Source of the DNA: Desulfolinea sp964487745
GTDB lineage: Bacteria > Chloroflexota > Anaerolineae > Anaerolineales > Villigracilaceae
Length of the DNA: 32,432 bases
Direction of reading: 5' to 3'
Assembly (NCBI GenBank): GCA_964487745.1
Contig: CAZASG010000042.1
Span: 1 to 32,432 of the forward strand
The translations under genes and the position numbers were made by a program. The notes below the pieces were generated by a model. That model had not been told where the DNA came from, ran no database searches, and saw only the letters and a program-made list of their open reading frames with translations. How positions within the stretch are numbered: the stretch's first letter is position 1; every line of letters starts with the position of its first letter. Shown piece after piece: positions 15,090-22,530 of this stretch.

Positions 15090-16622
15090 TTACTCGATTA
15101 TATAGACCCAGTCACTAAAAAGTATCTCTAGGTCGCAGTTGCAGGCTTTCTCGGCATCTGTGCGCAGGTTCTCTGTGGATGCGATCTTCCAGGCATGACC
15201 TTCTGTGTATTCAGTCATGAAGATATCGAAAGCATCTTCTCCCATTTCGTTAACGAGTGCTTCAAAGAAAAAGGCCCCACGCCCGTAAATGATCGCGCTG
15301 TATTCACTGCCTTCGTAAGCGCTGACAGGCATGCCTAGCGGGACAGTTTCGTGTCCGATCCGTTCCCAGCGGCTATCAAGGGCATTCGCAAACCCTGCGC
15401 CACCATTTTCGCCATACTGGTTAATATAATATTGCCAAGTGATAAATTGGACGAGTGATTCATCCAGCCAGGGCTCATCCAGTTGGTCGTTGCCGACGTA
15501 ATTATAGAACCACTGATGCCCAACTTCGTGCGCCACTGTCGATTCAAGGTAGACGCTGGCAGTTGTGCCGTAAAGATCGGCATCCAGATCGTACAAATCC
15601 ACGTTGATAGCGGTCATGCCCGGGTATTCGATACCCAACGCATAAGTTGGCGTGGCTACAATATCAAATTCGGTGTAGGGATAGGGAGCATAGGCTTCGC
15701 TGAAAAGATCAATGGATGCAGCAGCGACATCGATCGAAAATTGCGAGCCTTCCGAGAGATCCCTGGGCGCGTAACTGTTGATGGTGTATTCGCCAAAATC
15801 CTGGGATGTGAGCACATAGTCTTCACTGGCAGCCAGGTAGAAATCGCGTGCGGGACCGGATGCAAAGGTGACGGATTGCCGCTCGCCCTCGGATTGATGC
15901 GTGATCTCGTTCCCGGAGGCGACGAGCACAAGGTCTTTGGGTGCGTTAACTTGCACGATATAAAATGCGGCGTCGAGATAAGTTACGTCGCCCTGCTCGT
16001 TAGGGATGTCGATATTCCAACTTTCGTCATCGTACACAGCGACCATTGGATAGGCATGTGCCAACGCGAGTACGTTTTCTGTATAGGCCAGAATACCGTA
16101 ATTGCTTTCAAGTTGAGTGGGAACAATAGTCAGGAAGCCAATGCTGATCGTTACGCTTTCTCCGGTTTGAAGGGGGGGGGCGAGCGGTACGCGCATCACA
16201 GTATCCTGCATCTCAAGTTCAAAGCTGGCAGCTTCACCATCAACGCTTACTTCTGAGATGCGCATTTCTTCACCAAGATAATTGGGCATAAGGTGAAAAT
16301 AAACTTCATCGAGCGTAATATCTTCTTGGTTTGTGTAGCGTACTTCTTCTTTTCCCATGATCTGGGTGATATTGTTATCGGCAATATTCAGGTCGATATG
16401 GTAGATGGTGGCATCCTTCATTTCATCAGCCAGATACTGTTGAGATGGAATCAAGCCGCTCTTAAAAACGTCGCGATCATCCCAGTCAGGAAGGGGTTCT
16501 TCTACAGCTTCTGGTGGAGTAACATCTGGTATGTCATTTGGTTGCGGCGGCAAGGATTCTGGCGTTTTACATCCCGAGAGAAGAAGAGAAGCGAAAAGAA
16601 TAAGAAGAATAAATTTACGCAT
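15090..16622 (-). CDS. M1-family metallopeptidase lipoprotein
   Basis: The 510-residue protein begins with a lipoprotein signal (LLLSGC, C18) and a Pro-rich linker, then shows an aminopeptidase N-like beta domain. The catalytic zinc site is complete: H365-E366-x-x-H369, with the third ligand E in LDESLVQF exactly 18 residues on. The exopeptidase GxMEN motif is replaced by LGIEYPGM near 329-336, which keeps the glutamate and loses the asparagine; this occurs in divergent M1 members. It should act outside the membrane on peptides. It overlaps the stop of the small P-loop gene by 8 bases. A run of about eight or nine C residues lies in its coding strand near 16172. Confidence 0.9.
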   Translation of the reverse strand: MRKFILLILFASLLLSGCKTPESLPPQPNDIPDVTPPEAVEEPLPDWDDRDVFKSGLIPSQQYLADEMKDATIYHIDLNIADNNITQIMGKEEVRYTNQEDITLDEVYFHLMPNYLGEEMRISEVSVDGEAASFELEMQDTVMRVPLAPPLQTGESVTISIGFLTIVPTQLESNYGILAYTENVLALAHAYPMVAVYDDESWNIDIPNEQGDVTYLDAAFYIVQVNAPKDLVLVASGNEITHQSEGERQSVTFASGPARDFYLAASEDYVLTSQDFGEYTINSYAPRDLSEGSQFSIDVAAASIDLFSEAYAPYPYTEFDIVATPTYALGIEYPGMTAINVDLYDLDADLYGTTASVYLESTVAHEVGHQWFYNYVGNDQLDEPWLDESLVQFITWQYYINQYGENGGAGFANALDSRWERIGHETVPLGMPVSAYEGSEYSAIIYGRGAFFFEALVNEMGEDAFDIFMTEYTEGHAWKIASTENLRTDAEKACNCDLEILFSDWVYIIE

Positions 16623-16983
16623 TAGTGAACTCCTTAATAAGCTCGATCGCTTTTTTCAACAACTCTTCCGGGGTTAGCTCGTCTGTAAGGATGTAAATGT
16701 CTGCATTTTCTCGTGCATGTTCCAGGCGCTTTTGTTGGGTGGTGTATTCTGCTTCGCTCCAGTTCATCATGCGGCGTTTTTGCGCGACAGGATAAGAGAC
16801 ATCTAGAAAGATCAGTATATCGGGATTGGTGAGACGCTGCCACATATTTTTGACATAAGAGTGTTCCTGCGCAATGTGGCGTGTGCGCAGGTTATATTCT
16901 TTCAGGGCTGCAATGAGAGTTGATTTGCCTGCCGTGCAGGGACCGACGACGCCAATCAGTGGCCCTTCGTTAGTGGTTGTCAT
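16615..16983 (-). CDS. small P-loop NTP-binding protein
   Basis: The 122-residue protein has a clear Walker A motif, GPCTAGKST, near residues 13-21, and a compact alpha/beta pattern like a small nucleoside or nucleotide kinase. DILIFLDVSYPVAQKRR near 52-68 is reminiscent of such kinases. The normal Walker B/DxD and LID regions are short, and the protein is smaller than most kinases. The start (ATG 16983, TTG 16989 as an alternative) lies inside the end of the channel-like gene, and its stop overlaps the M1 peptidase start, so translation is coupled on both sides. No Shine-Dalgarno is visible. The substrate is unknown. Confidence 0.75.
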   Translation of the reverse strand: MTTTNEGPLIGVVGPCTAGKSTLIAALKEYNLRTRHIAQEHSYVKNMWQRLTNPDILIFLDVSYPVAQKRRMMNWSEAEYTTQQKRLEHARENADIYILTDELTPEELLKKAIELIKEFTNA

Positions 16984-18001
16984 GGACAAGGAGGCTGATC
17001 TTATCAGGATTGCCTAAAATTGCGATGATGTCTTCTTCTTCGAGGGTGCGTTTGCCAGCCGGGTGCATGTCGGCTTCTTCGCCGCGTCTCAGGAGAACCA
17101 CGCTGACATCGTAATGCTCCTCGATAAAGGCGACGTTTTTGCCTTTTAGCTTGGATGTTTTGGGCAAACAGGTGCGTGCAAGACTCAAGGGCTCCCCCTC
17201 AACCGTAATAGGGTGAGTGATTTCCATCCCCGCGGCTGCGGCGGCAAAGGCCGGGGCAGACATGCTTGTGGCACTAAGAGCGATAAATCCAAACTGATTG
17301 TGGATCGAGCGAGCAAATTCTTCGTCGAAGATACGAATGACGACGTCGATGTCTGGATTCAGGCTGCGTGCCTTGACCGCGATCTGCAGATTAAGCGAAT
17401 CTGCCTGAACGCAGAGGGTAATAGCGTGGGCTTTGTGGATGCCGGCTTTCTCCAGCGCGGTTTGACGTGAGGCGTCATCCTGAATAACGGGGATACCCAT
17501 TTCGCGTACGGCGTCGATCAGGTCGTCTTTGGGGTCGATTTCGATGACCGCGATCTTTTTACCGAGTGATGTTAGATGTTGTACTACGCGATAACCGAGA
17601 TGTCCCAAGCCAACCAGGATTGTGTGGTCTTGTAAAGTGGATGCGATAGCCATTTCCCATTCCTTGCTGCGTGTATTGCGATTAAAGAGCATGATACCAA
17701 AATCGGCGAGTCCCTGTGCGAGTATGCCCAGCCCGATCAAGGGCATGATGAAGTAAAAGGCTTCGAGATAAGGGTGATTGGGAAAATCACCGCTGGGCTG
17801 CAAAAAAGAAAGTGTGAGAACCAGATAGACTGCTTCAGAAAGATCATGCACGGGTTCCCCTACTTGCTCAGCCAACCTTTGGTAAAGCATCCCGCCCCCA
17901 ATCATGGTTACTGCAAAGAGCAGTAATGGCGCGCGAAATTCGCGTAATAATACGCGTGTATCCCGCCAGGATGCCTGCCATCTACGACCTCTCTTTTTCA
18001 T
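16970..18001 (-). CDS. two-helix channel-like protein with RCK/TrkA-N domain
   Basis: The 343-residue protein has two membrane segments (about 25-43 and 84-105) flanking a re-entrant stretch. After them comes a TrkA-N Rossmann domain beginning ILVGLGHLGYRVVQHL near 128, with VIEIDP and IQDDASRQTALEKAGI, and a C-terminal TrkA-C-like domain with a LEEEDIIAILG strand. This is the architecture of MthK-type potassium channels. The usual TVGYG selectivity filter is absent: the loop reads TLSFLQPSGDFPN. It may therefore conduct another ion or be a non-conducting sensor. It begins 3 bases after the phosphatase stop, and its own end overlaps the P-loop gene by 14 bases. Confidence 0.85.
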   Translation of the reverse strand: MKKRGRRWQASWRDTRVLLREFRAPLLLFAVTMIGGGMLYQRLAEQVGEPVHDLSEAVYLVLTLSFLQPSGDFPNHPYLEAFYFIMPLIGLGILAQGLADFGIMLFNRNTRSKEWEMAIASTLQDHTILVGLGHLGYRVVQHLTSLGKKIAVIEIDPKDDLIDAVREMGIPVIQDDASRQTALEKAGIHKAHAITLCVQADSLNLQIAVKARSLNPDIDVVIRIFDEEFARSIHNQFGFIALSATSMSAPAFAAAAAGMEITHPITVEGEPLSLARTCLPKTSKLKGKNVAFIEEHYDVSVVLLRRGEEADMHPAGKRTLEEEDIIAILGNPDKISLLVHDNH

Positions 18002-18004
18002 AGT

Positions 18005-18718
18005 CTATGCCGCGCCAATGGGAACGGATACTCTCATGCGGCGAGCGCCATCGCCCTCATCAGAACTGACGTGCAAGACGACTACGCTGATATCGTCAGC
18101 GGGGCGATTTTCATCCAGGCGGACGGCGTGTGCCAGCAGCGCATCTGCCATATCTTGTGGGTCGGGGTTTTCCCGATCTTCAATCATTGCCTGTATGGCT
18201 GTTTGGATATCCATTGCTTGTCCACGCCGCTTGCCTGCATGTGTCAGCCCATCAGTATAAATAACGATGGTCAAGCCAGGTTCAAGCGTGATCTCACTGA
18301 TCGCGGGGCGGATATTGCGGGCAATACCGATAGGGGAGCTGTCCGATTTCAATACGTCCATTTGATCGCCGCGACAAACATAGGTCGGTGCAGGGTTGTT
18401 CCGTGAAAGCACAATTGTTTTGGTGCGCAAGTCAATGGATGCGATATTCAACGTCGCAGAAACCTTACCTGATTTTCCAGTATACAAATAATCGGATGCG
18501 GCGCGGGCAGCTGCTCCATCACGCACACCTTCCGCAAGCAAGCTGATGACCTTGCGTACCACCATCATCGAGACGGCTTTTGCGCCGCGTCCTGAAGTTT
18601 GCCCATCTGCTAAAACAACGGAGAGCCCGCCGTTGGGACGCTCAATCACTTCAAGCGTATCGCCGCTTTCCGAGACCGCATATTTCTTGATCTTTGCTGC
18701 TGCAATTTTGATTTCCAT
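18005..18718 (-). CDS. SpoIIE/PP2C-type serine/threonine phosphatase
   Basis: The 237-residue protein is a stand-alone phosphatase domain. Metal-binding aspartates are seen in VLADGQTSGRGA (D38), IYTDGLTHAG (D156) and ADDISVVVL (D208/D209), matching the SpoIIE family of Mn-dependent PP2C-like enzymes. It has no sensor domain, so it probably acts with a partner such as an anti-sigma-factor antagonist, which is not seen nearby. It is the first gene of the minus-strand cluster ending in secF. The ATG lacks a Shine-Dalgarno, and a candidate promoter (TACAAT at 18726-18731, 17-base spacing) would put transcription start at or next to the start codon. Confidence 0.85.
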   Translation of the reverse strand: MEIKIAAAKIKKYAVSESGDTLEVIERPNGGLSVVLADGQTSGRGAKAVSMMVVRKVISLLAEGVRDGAAARAASDYLYTGKSGKVSATLNIASIDLRTKTIVLSRNNPAPTYVCRGDQMDVLKSDSSPIGIARNIRPAISEITLEPGLTIVIYTDGLTHAGKRRGQAMDIQTAIQAMIEDRENPDPQDMADALLAHAVRLDENRPADDISVVVLHVSSDEGDGARRMRVSVPIGAA

Positions 18719-18744
18719 GAGTCAAATTGTACAACGGATTGGTC

Positions 18745-18773
18745 TTGACGTCACTAGTTAACGCCGCTATAAT
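18745..18773 (+). promoter_or_regulatory. near-consensus housekeeping promoter of rpmF-fabD
   Basis: TTGACG (18745-18750) and TATAAT (18768-18773) are separated by exactly 17 bases, matching 11 of 12 consensus positions for a sigma-70-type promoter. Transcription would start near 18780, giving a leader of about 55 bases. Confidence 0.88.
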
Positions 18774-18795
18774 CAGCGCGCTTGTTTGAAGATGA

Positions 18796-18814
18796 CATCG
18801 GGCTACGCCCGATG
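18796..18814 (+). promoter_or_regulatory. leader hairpin before rpmF
   Basis: A perfect 8-base-pair stem (CATCGGGC with GCCCGATG) closes a 3-base loop between the promoter and the ribosome site (AAGGAG, 18823-18828). No T-run follows, so it is not a terminator. It may stabilise the mRNA or bind a regulator. Confidence 0.6.
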
Positions 18815-18834
18815 CTTGTATTAAGGAGAAAGAC

Positions 18835-19020
18835 ATGACCCCGTTGCCAAAACGAAAAATTTCCAAAGGACGCCGAAATCGCCGTCGTGCGCACGATTTC
18901 CTGAAACCCCGCAACCTGACCCGCTGCACCAACTGCGATTCCATGCGTCTTCCGCACACTGTTTGCCCCGAATGTGGCTACTACCGCGGACGCGAAGTTA
19001 TCGAAGTCTCGAAAGACTAA
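18835..19020 (+). CDS. rpmF: 50S ribosomal protein L32
   Basis: The 61-residue protein has a very basic N-terminus (PLPKRKISKGRRNRRRAH) and a four-cysteine zinc ribbon, C31-x2-C34 and C44-x2-C47, the form typical of zinc-binding (C+) L32. AAGGAG lies 7 bases upstream of the ATG. It is followed by an attenuator-like hairpin and then fabD, an order close to the common rpmF-fatty-acid-synthesis linkage, although plsX and fabH are missing here. Confidence 0.97.
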   Translation: MTPLPKRKISKGRRNRRRAHDFLKPRNLTRCTNCDSMRLPHTVCPECGYYRGREVIEVSKD

Positions 19021-19037
19021 TTGTTATAGAGATCATC

Positions 19038-19066
19038 AAGAGAGCCGTGACCATCGCGGCTCTCTT
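19038..19066 (+). terminator. hairpin between rpmF and fabD, terminator or attenuator
   Basis: A 10-base-pair stem (AAGAGAGCCG with CGGCTCTCTT) and 9-base loop are followed by the short T-rich GTGTTTT. It is a moderate intrinsic terminator, and fabD begins only 28 bases later. It probably lowers fabD expression relative to rpmF. Confidence 0.7.
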
Positions 19067-19093
19067 GTGTTTTAAGGGGGCATAGGAGAAAAA

Positions 19094-20044
19094 ATGGAAA
19101 CTCAAAATATTACTTTTATATTTCCCGGCCAGGGCTCTCAGGCGCAGGGCATGGGAAAGGAACTTGCAGAAGAATATTCTGCTGCCCGTGAAATATTTCA
19201 AAAAGCCGATGAACTTCTCGGTTTCTCACTTTCAGCTTTGATGTGGGGAGATGATGCAGATATATTGAACGATACCGTTAATACACAGCCTGCTCTCTTC
19301 GTACACTCTTTTGCCGCGTGGAAAGTTCTCTCCGAACTCGCTCCAGACCTGAAGCCTGCTTCTGTTGCCGGGCATTCTCTCGGCGAGTTAAGCGCGCTGG
19401 CTGTTGCGGGCGCACTTTCGTTTGAAGATGGTTTACGTCTCGTCCGTCGGCGTGGTGAATTGATGAAGCGCGCGGGTGAACTCGCTCCCGGCGGGATGGC
19501 TGCCATCCTTGGGATGGACATCTCTGCTCTGGAGAGTATTTGTGCCAAAGCCAGCGACGCCGATAATGTCGTAGAAGTAGCAAACGATAATTGCCCGGGG
19601 CAGGTAGTGATATCTGGCGCGAAGCCAGCGTTGGAGCGTGCGCTTGAAATGGCAAAGGATGCCGGAGCGCGGCGTGCCGTGCCCTTGGCGGTAAGCATCG
19701 CTGCACACTCTCCGTTGATGGCTGTAGTTCAAGCGGAATTCGATCAGGCGGTGGCGGATGCCAATATAAGGGAAGCAAGCCTGCCCGTCGTTGGGAACGT
19801 GACAGCGTCGCCGCTGAAGACAGTTGCCGATATCCAGTCCGATCTGGGCGCGCAACTAACATCCCGCGTTCGCTGGACAGAATCGATTCAATATATGATC
19901 TCTCAGGGTGTAAGCACTTTCTTTGAGCTAGGTAGTGGCAATGTCCTTTCGGGCCTTTTACGCAGAATTGATCGCAGTGTAAAGGGTATCCCTTTTGGAA
20001 CGCCAGAAAACTTTAGCAATTCTTTGGGAGATTTTTTGTCATAG
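19094..20044 (+). CDS. fabD: malonyl-CoA:ACP transacylase
   Basis: The 316-residue protein has all FabD landmarks: FPGQGSQ at 10-16, the nucleophile S95 in GHSLGELSA, R120 for malonyl carboxylate binding, and the catalytic H205 in AAHSPLM. It loads malonyl groups from CoA onto acyl carrier protein for fatty acid synthesis. AGGAGA lies 6 bases before the ATG. Length is normal. It follows rpmF on the same strand across a weak terminator, and no other fab gene lies in the window. Confidence 0.96.
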   Translation: METQNITFIFPGQGSQAQGMGKELAEEYSAAREIFQKADELLGFSLSALMWGDDADILNDTVNTQPALFVHSFAAWKVLSELAPDLKPASVAGHSLGELSALAVAGALSFEDGLRLVRRRGELMKRAGELAPGGMAAILGMDISALESICAKASDADNVVEVANDNCPGQVVISGAKPALERALEMAKDAGARRAVPLAVSIAAHSPLMAVVQAEFDQAVADANIREASLPVVGNVTASPLKTVADIQSDLGAQLTSRVRWTESIQYMISQGVSTFFELGSGNVLSGLLRRIDRSVKGIPFGTPENFSNSLGDFLS

Positions 20045-20074
20045 ATCTGTAATGTAAATTAGATTTTGTCTGTG

Positions 20075-20080
20075 TATACT
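20075..20080 (+). promoter_or_regulatory. candidate -10 element for the riboswitch operon
   Basis: TATACT lies about 8 bases before the first conserved part of the riboswitch, the expected distance for a transcript that starts with the aptamer. The -35 region is poorly matched, which could mean an activator or an alternative sigma factor. Confidence 0.45.
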
Positions 20081-20087
20081 GAATTCA

Positions 20088-20174
20088 AATAGAAAAGGCA
20101 TACTCAGTGAAAGCTGAGGACGCAAAGCTATGGGTCTAAGGTCATTAACGTGACTATGATCGCCAAGCCGCCTA
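20088..20174 (+). ncRNA. class I cyclic di-GMP riboswitch (GEMM-I)
   Basis: The sequence shows the GEMM-I landmarks in order: AAAAGGCAUAC; a stem CUCAG/CUGAG capped by a GAAA tetraloop (20102-20117); the signature GGACGCAAAGC; the receptor segment AUGGGUCUAAGG; a second hairpin (GGUCA..UGACU); and GAUCGCCAAGCCGCCU, which closes P1 with AGGC. This is the c-di-GMP-I fold (same class as Vc2 of Vibrio). It lies 132 bases upstream of a three-gene secreted/surface protein operon and is followed by an intrinsic terminator. The aptamer 3' strand, 20164-20171, can pair with the terminator 5' arm, 20190-20197, in 8 of 8 positions including two G-U pairs. Ligand binding should therefore favour termination. 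Confidence 0.92.
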
Positions 20175-20187
20175 AAGGGTGCAGATC

Positions 20188-20221
20188 AAGTGGTTTGAGC
20201 ATAGTTTCAAGCCACTTTTTT
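20188..20221 (+). terminator. riboswitch expression-platform terminator
   Basis: An 11-base-pair stem (AAGTGGTTTGA with TCAAGCCACTT, one G-U) and 8-base loop are followed directly by TTTT, giving six T in a row. It stands 14 bases after the aptamer and 84 bases before the first gene. Its 5' arm is complementary to the aptamer 3' strand. Confidence 0.9.
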
Positions 20222-20305
20222 ACTTAATGACGAGGAGCTGCTTATTGAAAATTTCCTGAGGTTGAATAGTTGTAAGCTATCTTTTAGAATATAGGAGATA
20301 TGATG

Positions 20306-20857
20306 ATGAAAAAGAAAATTTTTACTTTCGCTTTGGTTCTTACCTTGCTCGCAGTGAGTGCTGTGGCTGTTGCTGCTGAAACAGGTACCGTCACGATCAC
20401 TGGTGGTACGCTTTCGGTGACCGCTGCTGATGTTTCTCTGAGCGGGGTGACATTGGATGGTACTGACAAGACCGCAACCAGCGCTTCCGGTTCGAATTCA
20501 TGGTCCGCGACGGATGCGCGTGGTACAGGTGTTGGCTGGAACCTGACGATTGCTGCAACAGACTTTTCGGATGGTGGCTCATATACAATTGATATTGCTC
20601 AAGCCGATTCTGAATTTAAGATCCAGTTGCTGGATGCGAACGTGACTGTGACAGCTGGGAACACAAAACCGACTTCTCAGGTGACAGCGCTTACCGCGAT
20701 CCCGGATACTGGGTCTTTGAAGTTCCTCTCTGCAGCAATTGGTAATGGTATGGGCAGCTATGCCATCGCACCCAATTTTGAGCTTGAGGTCCCGGCTGAG
20801 ACATATGCGGCAACGTACACTTCAACGATCACAATTTCTGCTGTTTCTGGTCCCTAA
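20306..20857 (+). CDS. WxL-domain-like secreted protein 1
   Basis: The protein is 183 residues from the third of three ATGs at 20300, 20303 and 20306; the third has AGGAG at 8-base spacing. A signal peptide ends at about AVAVAA/E24. The mature part is Thr/Ser/Ala/Gly-rich and beta-type. It resembles the WxL cell-surface domain: GVGWNLTIAATDF (W78-N-L) is the first WxL motif, and the C-terminal AETYAATYTSTITISAV matches the YxxxxTxTL-like second motif. In Firmicutes WxL proteins bind peptidoglycan non-covalently. It is the first gene after the c-di-GMP riboswitch. It is a paralogue of the next gene: both share SGVTLDGTD/PGVTLNGSD, the AATDF/SATDF stretch, LEVPAETY/LTVPAETY and the same ending. 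Confidence 0.82.
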   Translation: MKKKIFTFALVLTLLAVSAVAVAAETGTVTITGGTLSVTAADVSLSGVTLDGTDKTATSASGSNSWSATDARGTGVGWNLTIAATDFSDGGSYTIDIAQADSEFKIQLLDANVTVTAGNTKPTSQVTALTAIPDTGSLKFLSAAIGNGMGSYAIAPNFELEVPAETYAATYTSTITISAVSGP

Positions 20858-20872
20858 GTTTAGGAGTTGCGT

Positions 20873-21379
20873 TTGATTCGCTGGCGGAGTGTGTTTTTAG
20901 CAAGTTTTGCGGCACTATTTGTCGCTTTCCTGCTAGTTACACATTCCGCCGCTTTGTCTTTGGCAACATCAACTGTCAGTTTTCCTGGCGTTACGTTGAA
21001 TGGTTCCGATCAACTCCTTTTGGGAACAACCGGTACCTGGCAGGCTGATGCAACGGGGGAAGCAGGGGGGTGGCACGCAACGATCTCTGCCACAGATTTC
21101 AATAATGGTTCAGGGGGAGTTATTGCTGTGTCTAATCTTGAGTTTCGTTTACTGGATTCAAATATTAGCCTGGTTTCGGGCGATCCGACTCTCCCGGTTT
21201 CAACCCAAACCAGTTTTGTTTCTCTAAGTAGCACAGCGCTCAAGTTTATATCGGCTACTGGCGGCACAGCAAATGGCGTCTATGATTTTTTACCAGAGTT
21301 TCATCTGACGGTGCCGGCAGAAACATATGTAGGAACTTATTCAAATACTATTACGGTTTCAATCAATACAGGACCCTGA
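20873..21379 (+). CDS. WxL-domain-like secreted protein 2
   Basis: The protein is 168 residues from TTG 20873, which has AGGAG at 6-base spacing; an earlier TTG at 20867 would touch the ribosome site. An N-terminal hydrophobic segment (about 8-22, ending near THSAA) exports it. Its beta-rich body is a diverged copy of the preceding protein: VSFPGVTLNGSDQ, EAGGWHATISATDFNNG (W67 with the Leu replaced by Ala), LEFRLLDSNI, and VPAETYVGTYSNTITVSI at the end. The gene starts 15 bases after the upstream stop, so both are under the riboswitch. It probably forms a pair or mixed surface layer with WxL protein 1 (inference). Confidence 0.8.
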   Translation: MIRWRSVFLASFAALFVAFLLVTHSAALSLATSTVSFPGVTLNGSDQLLLGTTGTWQADATGEAGGWHATISATDFNNGSGGVIAVSNLEFRLLDSNISLVSGDPTLPVSTQTSFVSLSSTALKFISATGGTANGVYDFLPEFHLTVPAETYVGTYSNTITVSINTGP

Positions 21380-21394
21380 AAGGGAGTTTTTATA

Positions 21395-22513
21395 GTGAAA
21401 TCTTTGCGATATTTTATGAAAAACTTGATAAACCTTGCCTTGTTCCTTGCCCTCCTCCTGGGTCTCTTTGTGAATACTGCCTTTGCACAGTCAAGTGGTT
21501 TTTCTTTTGGTATTCGCCCGACAAAGGCACTGGAAGGACAGGAAGAGACCTTTTCCTATTTTTCCTATCGGACTTCTCCGGGGTCAGTTTTCAATGACGA
21601 AGCATTGGTGCTCAATGACGGGGATGAAAGTGTTACGCTGAGAGTTTATGCCGCAGATGCCATTACATCGCAAAATGGGGGCACTGATTTTGTCAGCTTT
21701 GGAGAAAGCGCAACAGGGTTTAGTCAAGGCGCGAACAATTGGATATCTTTATCTGCCAGCGAGATAACCCTTGCTCCTGGCGAAGAGCAGGTTGTGCCTT
21801 TTCAAGTCAGCATTCCTGTCGACGCCTCTCCAGGACAGCATATTGCTGGTTTGGTTGTTGAAGCAAAGCCTTTGGAAAGCTCTTTGGGAGAAAATGATGC
21901 TGGTGTTGATGACGGAGACGCTCAGTTTAAAGTGGAAGTGATCAGGCGTGTCGGCGTTGCTGTGGTGATGGATATCCCCGGCGAACGCATTACATCATTG
22001 ATTATTGATAATGTTTTTTTGTACCAACAGAATGAAGAGGGAGCAACATTTGCCGTAACGATGAGAAATGCCGGGAATGTTTTTTTGAAATCAACAGGTT
22101 TTTTTGTCGTTACTGATCGAACTGGTGAAAACTTGATCACTACTATCCCGCTTGAGTTCGATACGATTCTCCCAGGAGATACCGTTACTTATTATGTTCC
22201 GCGCCCAGTTCGTTTTAATGACGGTGAATATTTGATATCTGTTCTTTTGGAAGCTGAAGGACAAAAGGCTACGCTGGAGGGGGTTGGAATGAAGATCAAG
22301 AAAGGGCAGCCGGAATTGGAGGGTGTTGTCCAGGAAGGAGTTTTCTCCCCTGAAGAAGTAGAGGTCTTTTTTGAGCGCTCACAAGAGAGTGGTAGTTCTC
22401 TTTGGGTAACGATAGCGATCATCTCTTTCGTGTTAGCTTTTATCGTTGGTGGCTTGATCTATTGGGTAGGCGGCAAAAAGGAACAGAAAACAGCTAAGCA
22501 CACTTTGGGGTAG
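21395..22513 (+). CDS. DUF916-type membrane-anchored WxL-partner protein
   Basis: The protein is 372 residues from GTG 21395 with GGGAG 8 bases upstream. It has a signal peptide (cleavage about AFA/Q at 31-32), an external part made of two Ig-like beta domains, and one membrane helix near 336-358 with a basic tail GGKKEQKTAKH. The first domain opens FGIRPTKALEG and has ISLSASEITLAPGEEQVVPF, the pattern of the DUF916/WxL-interacting peptidoglycan domain. The second reads FAVTMRNAGNVFLKSTGFFVVTD in two halves. In Firmicutes clusters such proteins hold WxL proteins on the cell wall. It ends the riboswitch operon; a strong terminator follows at 22531. Confidence 0.83.
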   Translation: MKSLRYFMKNLINLALFLALLLGLFVNTAFAQSSGFSFGIRPTKALEGQEETFSYFSYRTSPGSVFNDEALVLNDGDESVTLRVYAADAITSQNGGTDFVSFGESATGFSQGANNWISLSASEITLAPGEEQVVPFQVSIPVDASPGQHIAGLVVEAKPLESSLGENDAGVDDGDAQFKVEVIRRVGVAVVMDIPGERITSLIIDNVFLYQQNEEGATFAVTMRNAGNVFLKSTGFFVVTDRTGENLITTIPLEFDTILPGDTVTYYVPRPVRFNDGEYLISVLLEAEGQKATLEGVGMKIKKGQPELEGVVQEGVFSPEEVEVFFERSQESGSSLWVTIAIISFVLAFIVGGLIYWVGGKKEQKTAKHTLG

Positions 22514-22530
22514 GGAAAAGTTTTTCGCGT

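Noticed and set aside
14392..15105. 237-residue plus-strand frame opposite secD
   Set aside because: Shadow of a well-recognised SecD coding region; no ribosome site or domain.
15483..16256. 257-residue plus-strand frame
   Set aside because: Antisense to the M1 peptidase gene, whose zinc motif is intact; no recognisable features in the plus frame.
20222..20299. Small leader peptide or second regulatory RNA after the riboswitch terminator
   Set aside because: A short ATG frame exists near 20228, but it has no ribosome site and no clear folded element; treated as untranslated leader.
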